A stretch of DNA of 64,000 nucleotides from Chitinophaga cymbidii. Lineage in GTDB: Bacteria > Bacteroidota > Bacteroidia > Chitinophagales > Chitinophagaceae. Where the stretch lies: assembly GCF_007992715.1 (NCBI RefSeq), contig NZ_BKAU01000005.1, positions 372,001-436,000 on the forward strand. Direction: 5' to 3'. A program made the translations under genes and the position numbers. Below, one piece after another: positions 9,108 through 18,862 of this stretch (the stretch's first letter is position 1; every line of letters starts with the position of its first letter). Under the pieces are notes generated by a model that saw only the letters and a program-made list of their open reading frames with translations, had not been told where the DNA came from and did not search any database.

Positions 9108-10394
9108 ATGCTTAAAAAAGTAATATTCACTACTATACTGTTTTTTATATTCAGCAACCTGCTCATGGCCCAGAACGATTTGCAGTTCTATATCCGGTCT
9201 GCAAAGGAAAACAGCCCGCTTATAAAAGACAATAAAAACCAAAAAGAGGCTACCAGGATGGAGGTGGAACGCCTGAAGGCGATGTATGTCAGCCCGCAGG
9301 CAGGAGTTACGGCCAATTACCTCCTTGCGCCGGTATTGTCGCAGGATAATGGAAAAACGGCATTGCAACTGAACCCTGTCAATCCGCAAAAGTACATAGG
9401 GTACGATGTGTCGGCCAATAATGGCGGTTTGTACCAGGGATTGATCGGCATCAGCCAGCCGCTGTTCGGCCGTCAAAAGTTGGACGTTTTAGCTGATCAA
9501 GCCACTATCTCCAGACAGATTTACGATAACACCATCCGGCTCACGGAACATGATATCGAAAAGATCGTTACCGATCAATACATCCTATGCCTGCAGAATA
9601 GCCGGCAGGCTGATTTTGTTGGCGGGTATATCCAGCTATTGGAGGAGCAGCAGCAAGTGGTAACAAAACTGGTTAATGCCAGCATTCTTAAATTATCAGA
9701 TCTCAGCTTGTTGAACATAGAGCTGCAAACACAGGTAATTGCCCGCAAAGCACTGGATGCGGCCTATCGAAGCAGCCTCCTGGACCTGAACGTGCTGAGT
9801 GGAATAAGTGATACCACTTTACATACACTTCCGGATATAGCGTTGACGATAAGCCCGGAAGTGAACGGCTCGTCATTCGTTAGCAAGTTCGACCTGGATA
9901 AAAGCGCATTAAACGCACAGCAACGCGTATTTGAGTTGAAATACAAGCCACTTGTGTCTGTTTTTGCAAATTCTGGTTTGTCTGCAGTTAACACGTCCAC
10001 CCTGTACCGGCGGTTTGGTGTAAATGCCGGTGTAAGCCTGGCATGGACTTTATATGATGGTAAGCAGAAAAAGATCAGCAGGGAACGTACTAACATCCTG
10101 CTGAAATCGTCCGATGCCTATAAAGAAACGTTTCTCCGGCAAAACGAAGTAAGAAAGAACAGGTATGCGGTTGAGCTTCAAAATACGGCTGAACGCATTT
10201 CTCTTGTAGACGAGCAGCTGATGGAATATGATAAATTACTGGCCAACTACAAACAGCAGCTGCTTACCGGCCAGATCTCGGTCATAGATTATGTCAACAC
10301 CCTGAAGAATGCAATGGCGCTGCAAAGAGAGCTTCTTTTGCTGCAAACAAACAGTCAGCTGATAATAAATAATCATAATTATTGGAACTGGTAA
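9108..10394 (+). CDS. TolC-family outer-membrane efflux channel
   Basis: 428 residues from the ATG at 9108 (MLKKVIFTTILFF), which starts a proper signal peptide ending LLMAQ; longer in-frame starts overlap the PepSY gene and lack a signal. Two repeated long helical regions rich in Gln/Glu/Leu with interspersed strands give the outer-membrane factor pattern. It should trimerise and dock on the adaptor and RND pump encoded next, forming the exit duct. The next gene starts 16 bases downstream. Confidence 0.88.
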   Translation: MLKKVIFTTILFFIFSNLLMAQNDLQFYIRSAKENSPLIKDNKNQKEATRMEVERLKAMYVSPQAGVTANYLLAPVLSQDNGKTALQLNPVNPQKYIGYDVSANNGGLYQGLIGISQPLFGRQKLDVLADQATISRQIYDNTIRLTEHDIEKIVTDQYILCLQNSRQADFVGGYIQLLEEQQQVVTKLVNASILKLSDLSLLNIELQTQVIARKALDAAYRSSLLDLNVLSGISDTTLHTLPDIALTISPEVNGSSFVSKFDLDKSALNAQQRVFELKYKPLVSVFANSGLSAVNTSTLYRRFGVNAGVSLAWTLYDGKQKKISRERTNILLKSSDAYKETFLRQNEVRKNRYAVELQNTAERISLVDEQLMEYDKLLANYKQQLLTGQISVIDYVNTLKNAMALQRELLLLQTNSQLIINNHNYWNW

Positions 10395-10410
10395 TCTTTA
10401 ACTATTTGGA

Positions 10411-11328
10411 ATGAATCGTAACTATCTGATATCACTACTCGCAGTTCTTGCTTTTACTTCTTGCCATACCGCTGGCGGCAATGAGGAAACCGAAGTCCGG
10501 CCGGTAGCAAGTGTAAAATGCACTGGTGTAACATTTAAAGACATGAATGAACAGGTACGGCTCACAGCTACCGCAGTGTACTTACAACGCAGCCGGGTAA
10601 ATGCACCTGTTGCCGGGTACATTATACGGGTACATGTTAAATACGGTGATGCGGTAACTAAAGGACAAGTGTTGTATGAAATGGAAACCAAGGAAAGGGT
10701 CGCGCTGAACAACAGTACCATTACAGTGGATAGCAGTCTGCGGAATTTCGGGCAGATTATTATCAAGGCCCCCGTTTCCGGAATTGTAACTACGATCGAC
10801 CGGCAGCAAACGGGAGAATACATAATGGAGGGTAACCCATTCTGTACTATTACCAGGAATAGCGACCTGGCTTTCCAGTTGAATGTGCCTTATGAATATC
10901 ATTCGCTTGTTGAGCGAAACCGGAAATGCGCGATTGTATTGCCGGATAAGTCGCGCATTCAGGGCCGGATAGTAAAGGCATTAAGCGCTCTTAATCCCGT
11001 AGCCCAAACGCAAATATACCTGGTAGCCCCCGCAGGGAACACTTTCCTCCCCGAAGGCCTGGTAGCTTCTGTGCTAATAACGACCAACAGCAGGCCTCAT
11101 GCACAGGTCTTGCCCAGGGAGGCGGTATTGAGTGATGAATTGATGAAAAATTTCTGGATCATGAAACTGGTGAACGACACAACGGCGGTTAAAGTAGATA
11201 TTACTACCGGAATAAGCAATGAAAATGAAATGGAGATTGTTTCACCCGTGCTGAGCCCGGCAGACAGAATCATATCAGAAGGCAATTATGGACTGGCAGA
11301 TACCGCATCTGTAAAAATTATTAAATAG
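10411..11328 (+). CDS. RND periplasmic adaptor (HlyD family), lipoprotein
   Basis: 305 residues, short for the family, which fits an adaptor with a much reduced coiled-coil hairpin. The N-terminus is a lipoprotein signal (lipobox FTSC). Split lipoyl/barrel-sandwich halves are visible in VNAPVAGYIIRVHVKYGDAV and IIKAPVSGIVTTIDRQQTG. A beta-barrel and a membrane-proximal domain follow. It links the TolC channel upstream to the RND pump 6 bases downstream. Confidence 0.87.
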   Translation: MNRNYLISLLAVLAFTSCHTAGGNEETEVRPVASVKCTGVTFKDMNEQVRLTATAVYLQRSRVNAPVAGYIIRVHVKYGDAVTKGQVLYEMETKERVALNNSTITVDSSLRNFGQIIIKAPVSGIVTTIDRQQTGEYIMEGNPFCTITRNSDLAFQLNVPYEYHSLVERNRKCAIVLPDKSRIQGRIVKALSALNPVAQTQIYLVAPAGNTFLPEGLVASVLITTNSRPHAQVLPREAVLSDELMKNFWIMKLVNDTTAVKVDITTGISNENEMEIVSPVLSPADRIISEGNYGLADTASVKIIK

Positions 11329-11334
11329 GGTGAA

Positions 11335-14300
11335 ATGAGGAAAGTCAATTATTTCCAGGTATTATCGAAGCCTGTTATTTTCGTTGCAATAATATTGGCA
11401 GCAGCCGGTGCATTCTCTTACTTCCGTATGCAGACGGCATTGTTCCCCGAAGTCACCTTCCCGAAAATAAACCTGATAGTAGACAATGGCCAGCAACCCA
11501 TTGACAGGATGATGATATCGGTAACCAAGCCGCTGGAGAGCGCTGTAAAACGGGTGAAAGGCGTCACCACTGTCAAAAGCAGCACCAGCAGGGGGAGTTG
11601 TGTTATAGAGGTATATTTTAACTGGGAAACGGATATCTATACAGCGAAAACGCAGATCGAGAGCCGGATCAATGAAATAAAAAGCATGCTTCCGGCGGGC
11701 GTTACTATATCCACGGAAGCCATGAACCAGTCCCTGTTCCCGGTTTATGGGTATACGCTTGAAAGCCGCACCAAAGGGCTTGTAGAACTAAAGGATAATG
11801 CCAACCTCCTGGTCCGGCCGCTTTTTTCGCAGGTAGCCGGTATTTCAAATGTAGTAGTTAGAGGAGGAAAGGTAAAAGAGTATGTAGTTATTCCCGACCC
11901 GGTGAAAATGTCTTCTCTGGGCATCACGCCCAACACACTGATCACTGTGTTCAATAATACCAACTTTATAGCATCCAACGGCAACCTGGCAGACTACCAC
12001 AGGCTTTACCTGACCCTTACGGAAACAAGGGTTGATGATATTATTGCTTTACAGGATGTGATCATAAAAAACGATGGTAACAGGATCATCAGGTTAAGGG
12101 ATATCGCGACTATTGATCTGCAGCAACAGCAGGAATTTGTAATTGTAAACGCCAATGGAAATGATGCCGTTTTGATAGACCTGGTTAAGCAGCAGGGTGT
12201 GAACCTTATGGACTTTGCCCGTGATGTTAAAAGCAAGGCGGCGGAAGTAAGGCGGGTATTACCGCCGGGAGTGGAATTGAAGCCCTACTACGACCAGTCT
12301 TCTTTTGTTGGCGACAGTATTCACAGCGTATCCAAAACCATCTATGAAGGTCTGCTCCTCGCCATTATTGTGATGATCGTATTCCTGCGTTCCTGGCGGG
12401 CCAGCCTGGTAGTTCTTCTGACCATTCCGGTGACCATTGCGTTTTCAATAATATTGCTCTATGCGGCTGGCCTTACCATCAACATCATGTCGCTGGGCGG
12501 CATTGCTGCCGCCATCGGGCTGATCATAGATGATGCAATTGTAATTATAGAGCAGATATACCGTACCCATGAAGAACACCCTGAACGGGATAATTTCACC
12601 ATTGTAAAACAGGCCATCAGGGATCTCTTCCCTGCTATGGTCGGATCTTCCCTGTCAACGATCGTTATCTTCATCCCATTCCGCATGATGAGCGGGCTCG
12701 CGGGGAGTTTCTTCAAGGAGTTGTCAGACACCATGCAGATTGTACTGGTATGTTCTTTCCTGGTAACATGGATCGTGTTGCCGGTACTGCACCTGGTTAT
12801 AGGGTTCCGGCATTCCATAAGCCATCATGCAACGCCTCCGCATGCAGATCCCGCCCGCAAATTGCGCTGGCTCACCTGGCTATTCAATAAACCCGCCTTT
12901 GCGGTCATTTTCGTACTGCTCCTCGGCGGGGGCGCCTATCTGGTATCCGGCAAGCTGGAAACCGGCTTTTTGCCAGACCTGGATGAAGGCACCATTGTTC
13001 TCGACTATTATTCGCCAAGCGGCACTTCGCTGGAAGAAACAGACAGGATGCTCAGAGAGGTGGAACAGATACTTGTTCATCATCCGGAAGTTGAAACCTA
13101 CAGCCGGAGAACCGGCATACGGATGGCATTCAGAACTGTTCCTCAGAATTTCGGTGATTATTCCATACAGCTTAAAAAAAGCAGAACGCATAAAACAGTG
13201 GATGTTATTGACGATCTGAGAAGGCAGATAGAAGCTACGCAACCATCCCTGCACGTTTCATTCGGGCAGCGTATTTCTGATCTGCTGGGTGACCTGATGA
13301 GCACTCCCAGTCCTATAGAGATCAAAATATTTGGTGATAATCAGCAGAAGCTGGAAACACTGGCTCACCAGGCGGAAAGCATCCTGGGCAATGTTAAAGG
13401 TATAACCGATATAGAGAACGGGCTGGTACTGGCAGGTCCTTCCATGGTATTCATGCCGGATGTTCAGAAACTTGCGCAGTTCAATATTTCATTACTGGAT
13501 TTTCAAACGCAGTTAACGGCTTATACGGGTGGTGTTCCGCTTGGGATCAATGCCAACGGGCCTACACTCGGGCCCGCGCAGATGGCCATGGCCGGCGGCG
13601 TTCAGATTGGGAGCATCCAGGATGGGGAACAAATGCGCAGAATACTGATGCGGTTTACCAATTTTAAGGATAATAATCTGGACAAGATCAAAAATGACCT
13701 CATTTTTTTGCCGGACGGTACCACAAAACCGCTTTCATTCTTTTGCACAGTAAAGATCATCAGTGGTGAAACAGAATTAAAGCGCGAAGATTTGAAGTCC
13801 AATATAGTACTCACGGCCAGGTTGACAAACAGAGACCTTGGCAGTGCGATAAAGGAAATACAGCAAAGCTTTGCTAAAGAACTGCCCCTGCCGCAGGGCT
13901 ATACAGTAGCATATGGGGGCGCATACGCCGAACAGCAGCATTCATTCAAGGAACTACTGCTTATTTTGATTACTGCTTCATTGCTGGTATTCACGGTATT
14001 GCTTTTCCTGTTCAGGCACTGGCTGATCTCTATATTGATCCTCTTTATTTCCGTATTGGGCATTGGAGGTTGTGTGCTTGCCTTATATTTTACTGGTATC
14101 CCGTTAAATGTGGGCAGTTACACAGGTATCATTATGATAGTTGGAATAATTGCGGAGAATGCCATATTTACCATCAACCAGTTTTTTGCAAACCTCAAGG
14201 CTGGCGGCAAGGTGGATGATGCCATTAAATATGCCATTGCCTTGCGTATCCGACCTAAACTGATGACCGCAATTGGCGCCATCCTGGCGTTGATGCCGTT

Positions 14301-14448
14301 GGCACTTGGATTCGGCCTGGGAGCACAGATGCAGCAGCCGCTTGCCATCGCTGTAATTGGCGGTTTTATAGCAGGTATCCCCTTATTGCTTTTCGTATTT
14401 CCCAGTTTCCTGCGCCTGATCTACAAACAAAAAACTATTCAACAATGA
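11335..14448 (+). CDS. RND efflux pump, inner-membrane permease
   Basis: 1037 residues, normal full length. Twelve hydrophobic segments occur in the 1+5+1+5 RND layout with two large periplasmic loops. TM4 carries GGIAAAIGLIIDDAIVIIEQI, with tandem Asp for proton relay; this is not the HME1 DFG-DGA motif, so the substrate cannot be called Zn/Co/Cd and could be drugs, lipids or another metal. It is encoded in a complete tripartite operon behind a two-component system. Its stop overlaps the ATG of the PAP2 gene (ATGA, 14445-14448), so the two are translationally coupled. Confidence 0.9.
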   Translation: MRKVNYFQVLSKPVIFVAIILAAAGAFSYFRMQTALFPEVTFPKINLIVDNGQQPIDRMMISVTKPLESAVKRVKGVTTVKSSTSRGSCVIEVYFNWETDIYTAKTQIESRINEIKSMLPAGVTISTEAMNQSLFPVYGYTLESRTKGLVELKDNANLLVRPLFSQVAGISNVVVRGGKVKEYVVIPDPVKMSSLGITPNTLITVFNNTNFIASNGNLADYHRLYLTLTETRVDDIIALQDVIIKNDGNRIIRLRDIATIDLQQQQEFVIVNANGNDAVLIDLVKQQGVNLMDFARDVKSKAAEVRRVLPPGVELKPYYDQSSFVGDSIHSVSKTIYEGLLLAIIVMIVFLRSWRASLVVLLTIPVTIAFSIILLYAAGLTINIMSLGGIAAAIGLIIDDAIVIIEQIYRTHEEHPERDNFTIVKQAIRDLFPAMVGSSLSTIVIFIPFRMMSGLAGSFFKELSDTMQIVLVCSFLVTWIVLPVLHLVIGFRHSISHHATPPHADPARKLRWLTWLFNKPAFAVIFVLLLGGGAYLVSGKLETGFLPDLDEGTIVLDYYSPSGTSLEETDRMLREVEQILVHHPEVETYSRRTGIRMAFRTVPQNFGDYSIQLKKSRTHKTVDVIDDLRRQIEATQPSLHVSFGQRISDLLGDLMSTPSPIEIKIFGDNQQKLETLAHQAESILGNVKGITDIENGLVLAGPSMVFMPDVQKLAQFNISLLDFQTQLTAYTGGVPLGINANGPTLGPAQMAMAGGVQIGSIQDGEQMRRILMRFTNFKDNNLDKIKNDLIFLPDGTTKPLSFFCTVKIISGETELKREDLKSNIVLTARLTNRDLGSAIKEIQQSFAKELPLPQGYTVAYGGAYAEQQHSFKELLLILITASLLVFTVLLFLFRHWLISILILFISVLGIGGCVLALYFTGIPLNVGSYTGIIMIVGIIAENAIFTINQFFANLKAGGKVDDAIKYAIALRIRPKLMTAIGAILALMPLALGFGLGAQMQQPLAIAVIGGFIAGIPLLLFVFPSFLRLIYKQKTIQQ

Positions 14449-15140
14449 ATAAATTCATCAGCAAAGCGCTGCTGCTTATGGTAATATTTATTATACCTGG
14501 AGTAGCATCATTTGCACAAAAAACAGACAGTACTTCAAAAATAGTTCCGCTAAAATTCCAGAGAAAGCAGCTTTTTGTGCCAGCTACATTGATTGTAGCA
14601 GGTTTCGGGCTAAATGGCAATGGCAGAGAATCTATCAAAAACGAAATTGTAGAGGAACGAAATGAGATGGTCCCGCACTTTCGTACCCGGCTGGATGATT
14701 ATCTCCAGTTTTCGCCGCTGGTATTAACCTATGGATTTGAAGCGTTGGGCATGAAACCCAAAACAGATATCATGAACCGGTCAGTAATTTTGTTGAAAAG
14801 TGAAATGCTGATGCTGGCCTCAACAAGCTTATTGAAAAGTACATCGCATATATTAAGGCCTGATGGTAGTGCCTACACGTCTTTTCCGTCAGGACATACT
14901 GCGCAGGCGTTCGCGGCCGCCACTTTACTCGCAGAGGAATATGGCCACCTTTACAAATGGGTGCCGTATGTTTCTTATGGCCTCGCATCAACAGTCGGAG
15001 CACTGAGGATGGCCAATAACAAACACTATTTAAGCGATGTGGTATTGGCAGCTGGTATCGGCATCCTATCCACTAAAGTAGCCTATTGGACACATCAATA
15101 TCACTGGAATAAAAGGAAGAATAAAACAGTTCTATTTTGA
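14445..15140 (+). CDS. PAP2-superfamily membrane phosphatase (cassette A)
   Basis: 231 residues with signal peptide (cleavage near SFAQ). All three PAP2 motifs are intact: Lys131 and Arg138-Pro (KSTSHILRP), PSGH at 148-151, and Arg188/His194/Asp198. Such enzymes remove phosphate from membrane lipids such as undecaprenyl-PP, phosphatidylglycerol phosphate or lipid A in the periplasm. Translational coupling to the RND pump and the upstream two-component system point to an envelope-remodelling response. A close paralogue lies at 31354-32061 beside a paralogous two-component system. Confidence 0.88.
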   Translation: MNKFISKALLLMVIFIIPGVASFAQKTDSTSKIVPLKFQRKQLFVPATLIVAGFGLNGNGRESIKNEIVEERNEMVPHFRTRLDDYLQFSPLVLTYGFEALGMKPKTDIMNRSVILLKSEMLMLASTSLLKSTSHILRPDGSAYTSFPSGHTAQAFAAATLLAEEYGHLYKWVPYVSYGLASTVGALRMANNKHYLSDVVLAAGIGILSTKVAYWTHQYHWNKRKNKTVLF

Positions 15141-15200
15141 AACAAGATGTACTGGCTTTATGTTAGAGACCAGTTATTAAAAATTAATGGACAAATTAAC

Positions 15201-15620
15201 ATGAATATGTGGTGGATATATGCTTTACTATCTGCGCTTTTTGCTTCCTTAACAGCCATCTTTGCAAAGGTGGGTGTAACAGGTATAAATTCAAACCTGG
15301 CTACTGCCATACGTACGGTCATCATTTTGATAATTGCCTGGGTGATCGTATTTGCAAGGGGTGAGTCAAAAGGTTTGCATACACTGTCCAGGCAGAACCT
15401 TGTTTTTTTGATCATATCTGGTGTAGCAACGGGATTATCATGGATTTTTTATTTTAAGGCACTTCAACTGGGAAAAGTTTCCCAGGTAGCACCTGTAGAT
15501 AAACTCAGCGTGGCATTAACCATCATATTATCAGTTATTTTTCTTGGAGAAGCATTAACTATAAAAACGGCCGTTGGTGCATTACTCATTATCGCGGGTA
15601 CAGTAGTGCTGATCTTCTGA
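15201..15620 (+). CDS. EamA/DMT-family half-size transporter
   Basis: 139 residues, a single five-helix EamA repeat (MNMWWIYALLSALFASLTAIFAKVG ... GEALTIKTAVGALLIIAGTVVLIF). Half-size DMT proteins work as dimers. I chose the ATG at 15201, where the hydrophobic protein begins; an upstream ATG at 15147 would add an unrelated hydrophilic tail. It is 60 bases after the PAP2 gene and could be in the same transcript. The substrate is unknown. Confidence 0.85.
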   Translation: MNMWWIYALLSALFASLTAIFAKVGVTGINSNLATAIRTVIILIIAWVIVFARGESKGLHTLSRQNLVFLIISGVATGLSWIFYFKALQLGKVSQVAPVDKLSVALTIILSVIFLGEALTIKTAVGALLIIAGTVVLIF

Positions 15621-15627
15621 TTAAAAA

Positions 15628-16180
15628 CTAATTGAAAAGCAAGCGCACTCCTACTAACAGCAATGCTATCGCTAACGATCTGATGATCCAATGTGGCTTT
15701 ACAAATTGTGAAACTCTTGCGCCAAACTGTGCCCCGATGATTACACCGGCTCCTATGGATAGAGGTTTAGGCAACTGACCCTTGCAAGATATGAACAATA
15801 GTGCCGCTTAGTGCCATAATAGCAAGGATCAAATGCGAGGTGGCCCTGGCAATATGTGCAGGGAAATTGAGCAACAAAGTAAGTGCCGGTACGTGAAATA
15901 ATTCCTCCACCTATGCCTAAAAGAGATGAAAGGGACCCTACGAAAAAACTCAATACAATACCCGACCACACCTTGAATCTATATCTGCAATGCTCTCCCT
16001 CACTATCAATCAATTCCCGGTGAGTTAAGTTTTGATTGCCGGTAACTTTGCTTTTTGAGTAAAAAGTTGGCTTGACCAATAATAACATTAATATTATTTC
16101 CAGGAAAATATCAAAAGTTTCCTGTCTATCCAGGCCGTAATAAAAGCTCCCATGATCAGACTAACGGTTATTTCTTTCCT
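15628..16180 (-). pseudogene. TauE/SafE-family (sulfite exporter-like) permease, frameshifted remnant
   Basis: Reading the minus strand in three successive frames restores a TauE/SafE permease: MGAFITAWID, then ETFDIFLEIILMLLLVKPTF, then SGIVLSFFVGSLSSLLGIGG, then HVPALTLLLNFPAHIARATS, then KPLSIGAGVIIGAQFGARV and a C-terminal LAIALLLVGVRLLFN with the stop at 15628-15630. Frame changes fall near 16123, 15898 and 15775. The N-terminal third is missing beyond about 16180, where an in-frame stop occurs. This family exports sulfite or organosulfur anions. The gene is dead unless these are assembly errors; three shifts in 400 bases make decay more likely. Confidence 0.8.
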
Positions 16181-16447
16181 GCAGGGTCATCGCTAACTCC
16201 TGCGGGAGCTACCACGCCGTTGACGGGAAAGGGCATCTCTTTATCTTATCACATTAATCCGGTTCGGCAAGGCTGATATCTACGGATGGGAGGCCTTCAG
16301 CTGGAGCGCTGGAGGGCAATCTAATAGTTTACTGGTTTCGGAATAGCATGCTAACACACCGTGACCAGGTAGCGGTAGTTTTCACCGCTGGAGGAATATA
16401 CCGGCAGATATATTTTAAGTATAGATTCCATAATCTTGCAATCATTT
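16181..16447. other. Intergenic region without recognisable gene
   Basis: About 270 bases between the TauE/SafE remnant and the P-type ATPase 3' end. No conserved frame was found on either strand. It is probably debris from the lost N-terminal part of the permease and a neighbouring gene. Confidence 0.4.
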
Positions 16448-18838
16448 TTAGAACTTCATCCGCTGGATGCGAATGGCATTTACAATGGCCAGCAGCGCCA
16501 CGCCTACATCCGCGAAAACCGCTTCCCACATAGTTGCCAGCCCGCCTGCACCTAAAACGAGCACGATGGCTTTAACACCAAAGGCCAGGCCGATATTCTG
16601 CCATACTACCCGGTTGGTAGCCCGGCCTATCTTCATCGCGGTGGCAATACGGGAAGGCTGGTCTGTCTGGATCACCACATCTGCCGTTTCGATGGCTGCG
16701 TCACTTCCGAGGCCGCCCATAGCTATGCCCACATCGCTAAGCGCCAGTACGGGCGCATCATTGATGCCATCGCCCACAAAAGCCACTACCGCGCCGGGTC
16801 CTTTCTTGATCTGCTCAATCTTTTCCACTTTGTTTTCCGGCAGCAGGTCGCCAAAAGCACTGTCTATTTTCAAGGCAGCAGCCACTTTATCGACTACTGA
16901 CTGCTTATCGCCGCTGAGCATGGTAGTTTTTACATTCATGGTATGAAGGGCGTCAACGGCATCTTTCGCATCTTCTTTGATCTCGTCGGCAATGGTGATG
17001 TACCCTGCAAACTTTCCATCCACACCCACTACGACAATCGTATCGGTGATGGCTTCTACTTCCGCTGGAACAGGTATATTCATCTTCTTCATCAGTTTCA
17101 CGTTTCCAGCCAGCACCTCCTTCCCCGAAATCCTGCCTTTCAGGCCGTGGCCGCTGATCTCTTCCAAGTCGTCCACTGCAACATCATCTGCTGCAGCGCC
17201 AACATATTCCACCACCGCTGTAGCTATCGGGTGGGTGGATTTGCTTTCCAGGGCAGCAGCCATGGGCAGCCATTCTTCTTTCGGGATATCGAAGCTCTTA
17301 ATCTCCTGAACACGGAAAACGCCTTTTGTCAGGGTGCCGGTCTTATCCATCACCACCCGGTTCACCTTGGTCATCAGGTCAAGGTAATTGGAGCCTTTAA
17401 ACAGGATACCCTTGCGGGAAGCCGCACCGATTCCACCGAAGTAACCCAGCGGTATAGAGATTACCAGCGCGCAGGGGCAGGAAATTACGAGGAAGATCAG
17501 CGCCCGGTACAACCAGTCGTTAAAAACATATGGATTAACGAAGAAGTAAGGCAGAAGGGCGATGCCCACGGCGAGAAAAACCACGATGGGCGTATAAATT
17601 CTTGCGAACCTGCGGATGAACTGTTCTGTTTTCGCTTTCCTTGTGGTGGCTTCCTGTACCATGGTAAGGATGCGTGCCAGCGAACTGTCATTGAATAGTT
17701 TCGTCACCTTCAGCTCCACGACCTTTTCCTGGTTGATCATGCCCGCCAGTACGGTTTCACCTTTATCAAAAGTGGACGGCTTACTCTCTCCGGTTAACGC
17801 CGCTGTGTTGAAAGAACTGCCATCATTAATGATAACGCCGTCCAGCGGCACCCTTTCACCTACTTTTATCTGAATAGTATCTTCCACTTTCACATCCAAA
17901 GGTGACATTTCCTTAAAGGCACCATCCACCAACACCATTGCCGTATCAGGGCGAATATCCAGCAGCGCCTTTATGCTGCGTTTTGCGCGGGTTACCGCTG
18001 CATCCTGAAATAGCTCGCCAACCGTGTAGAACAACATTACTGCCACGCCTTCAGGATATTCGCCGATATAGAACGCGCCGAGCGTGGCGATGGTCATCAG
18101 TACGAACTCAGTAAACACATCGCCCTTTACCAGCAGGCTGATGCCTTTGCTGGCTACAGGCCAGCCCACAGGAAGATATGCAATAGCATACCAGGCTAAA
18201 CGAACCCAGCCAGCGAAGAAAGAGGGTTTTATATAACTGTCCGCGATGATGCCTGCTATCAGCATAATAAAGCTGATAATGGCCGGTAGATACTTTTTCC
18301 AGGCGGCCGAAGAACCTTCCGCATGTGAGTGATCATGTTCTTCTTCCTCCGTTTCCACTTCCGTTTCTTCGTGGGCAGGCTCTTGCTGCTTTACAGACTT
18401 CCATTTCAGCCCCTCTTTATCAATAGCAGCCAGTACAGCCTGTTTGTTGGTTGCCGTATGGTCAAACTCCATGCGGATATTGCCGGTTGCGGACACGGAA
18501 GCGTCCACCACACCCGGAACTTTCCTCAGTTGGGCCTCCACTACACTGGCTTCCATCATTTCTCGAATGGCTTCCACCTCAATAACCAGATGGCCGTATT
18601 TCCGGGCAATGAATACGCCCGCTTCGCGGGCATACCGCTGGATCTGGTCAAGGGAAATTTCATTTGGGTCGTAATGGAAGCAGAGCCTGGCGCCGTTATT
18701 TTCATCGGCAGTTATAACATGGGCTTTCTCAATACCTTTATGGTGCTGCATGGCGGCAATTATTCGCTGTACGCATGCGTCTCGTTCATCAGGTATTTCA
18801 GGCAGCAGCAAATCAAGGTTAATCTTTATCTTTTCCAT
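16448..18838 (-). CDS. Heavy-metal P1B-type ATPase (Zn/Cd/Co exporter type)
   Basis: 796 residues. The N-terminal ~150 residues hold two HMA-like folds without any CxxC, followed by an acidic/His linker (EEEEHDHSHAEG). The core is complete: transmembrane Cys-Pro-Cys (ISCPCALVISIP), phosphorylation motif DKTGTLTKG, His-Pro locus (STHPIA), and hinge GDGINDAPVLALSDVGIAMG. With the His-rich linker this fits a P1B-2 Zn/Cd exporter moving metal from cytosol to periplasm. The adaptor/CzcA genes transcribed just upstream would then pass the metal out of the cell. The missing N-terminal thiolates are notable but common in Bacteroidota. Confidence 0.92.
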   Translation of the reverse strand: MEKIKINLDLLLPEIPDERDACVQRIIAAMQHHKGIEKAHVITADENNGARLCFHYDPNEISLDQIQRYAREAGVFIARKYGHLVIEVEAIREMMEASVVEAQLRKVPGVVDASVSATGNIRMEFDHTATNKQAVLAAIDKEGLKWKSVKQQEPAHEETEVETEEEEHDHSHAEGSSAAWKKYLPAIISFIMLIAGIIADSYIKPSFFAGWVRLAWYAIAYLPVGWPVASKGISLLVKGDVFTEFVLMTIATLGAFYIGEYPEGVAVMLFYTVGELFQDAAVTRAKRSIKALLDIRPDTAMVLVDGAFKEMSPLDVKVEDTIQIKVGERVPLDGVIINDGSSFNTAALTGESKPSTFDKGETVLAGMINQEKVVELKVTKLFNDSSLARILTMVQEATTRKAKTEQFIRRFARIYTPIVVFLAVGIALLPYFFVNPYVFNDWLYRALIFLVISCPCALVISIPLGYFGGIGAASRKGILFKGSNYLDLMTKVNRVVMDKTGTLTKGVFRVQEIKSFDIPKEEWLPMAAALESKSTHPIATAVVEYVGAAADDVAVDDLEEISGHGLKGRISGKEVLAGNVKLMKKMNIPVPAEVEAITDTIVVVGVDGKFAGYITIADEIKEDAKDAVDALHTMNVKTTMLSGDKQSVVDKVAAALKIDSAFGDLLPENKVEKIEQIKKGPGAVVAFVGDGINDAPVLALSDVGIAMGGLGSDAAIETADVVIQTDQPSRIATAMKIGRATNRVVWQNIGLAFGVKAIVLVLGAGGLATMWEAVFADVGVALLAIVNAIRIQRMKF

Positions 18839-18862
18839 ATTGGCCGTTTATATTTTAAAAAA

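Noticed and set aside
16329..16533. Short frames next to the P-type ATPase 3' end
   Set aside because: They either overlap the ATPase in another frame or read debris; no conserved motif.
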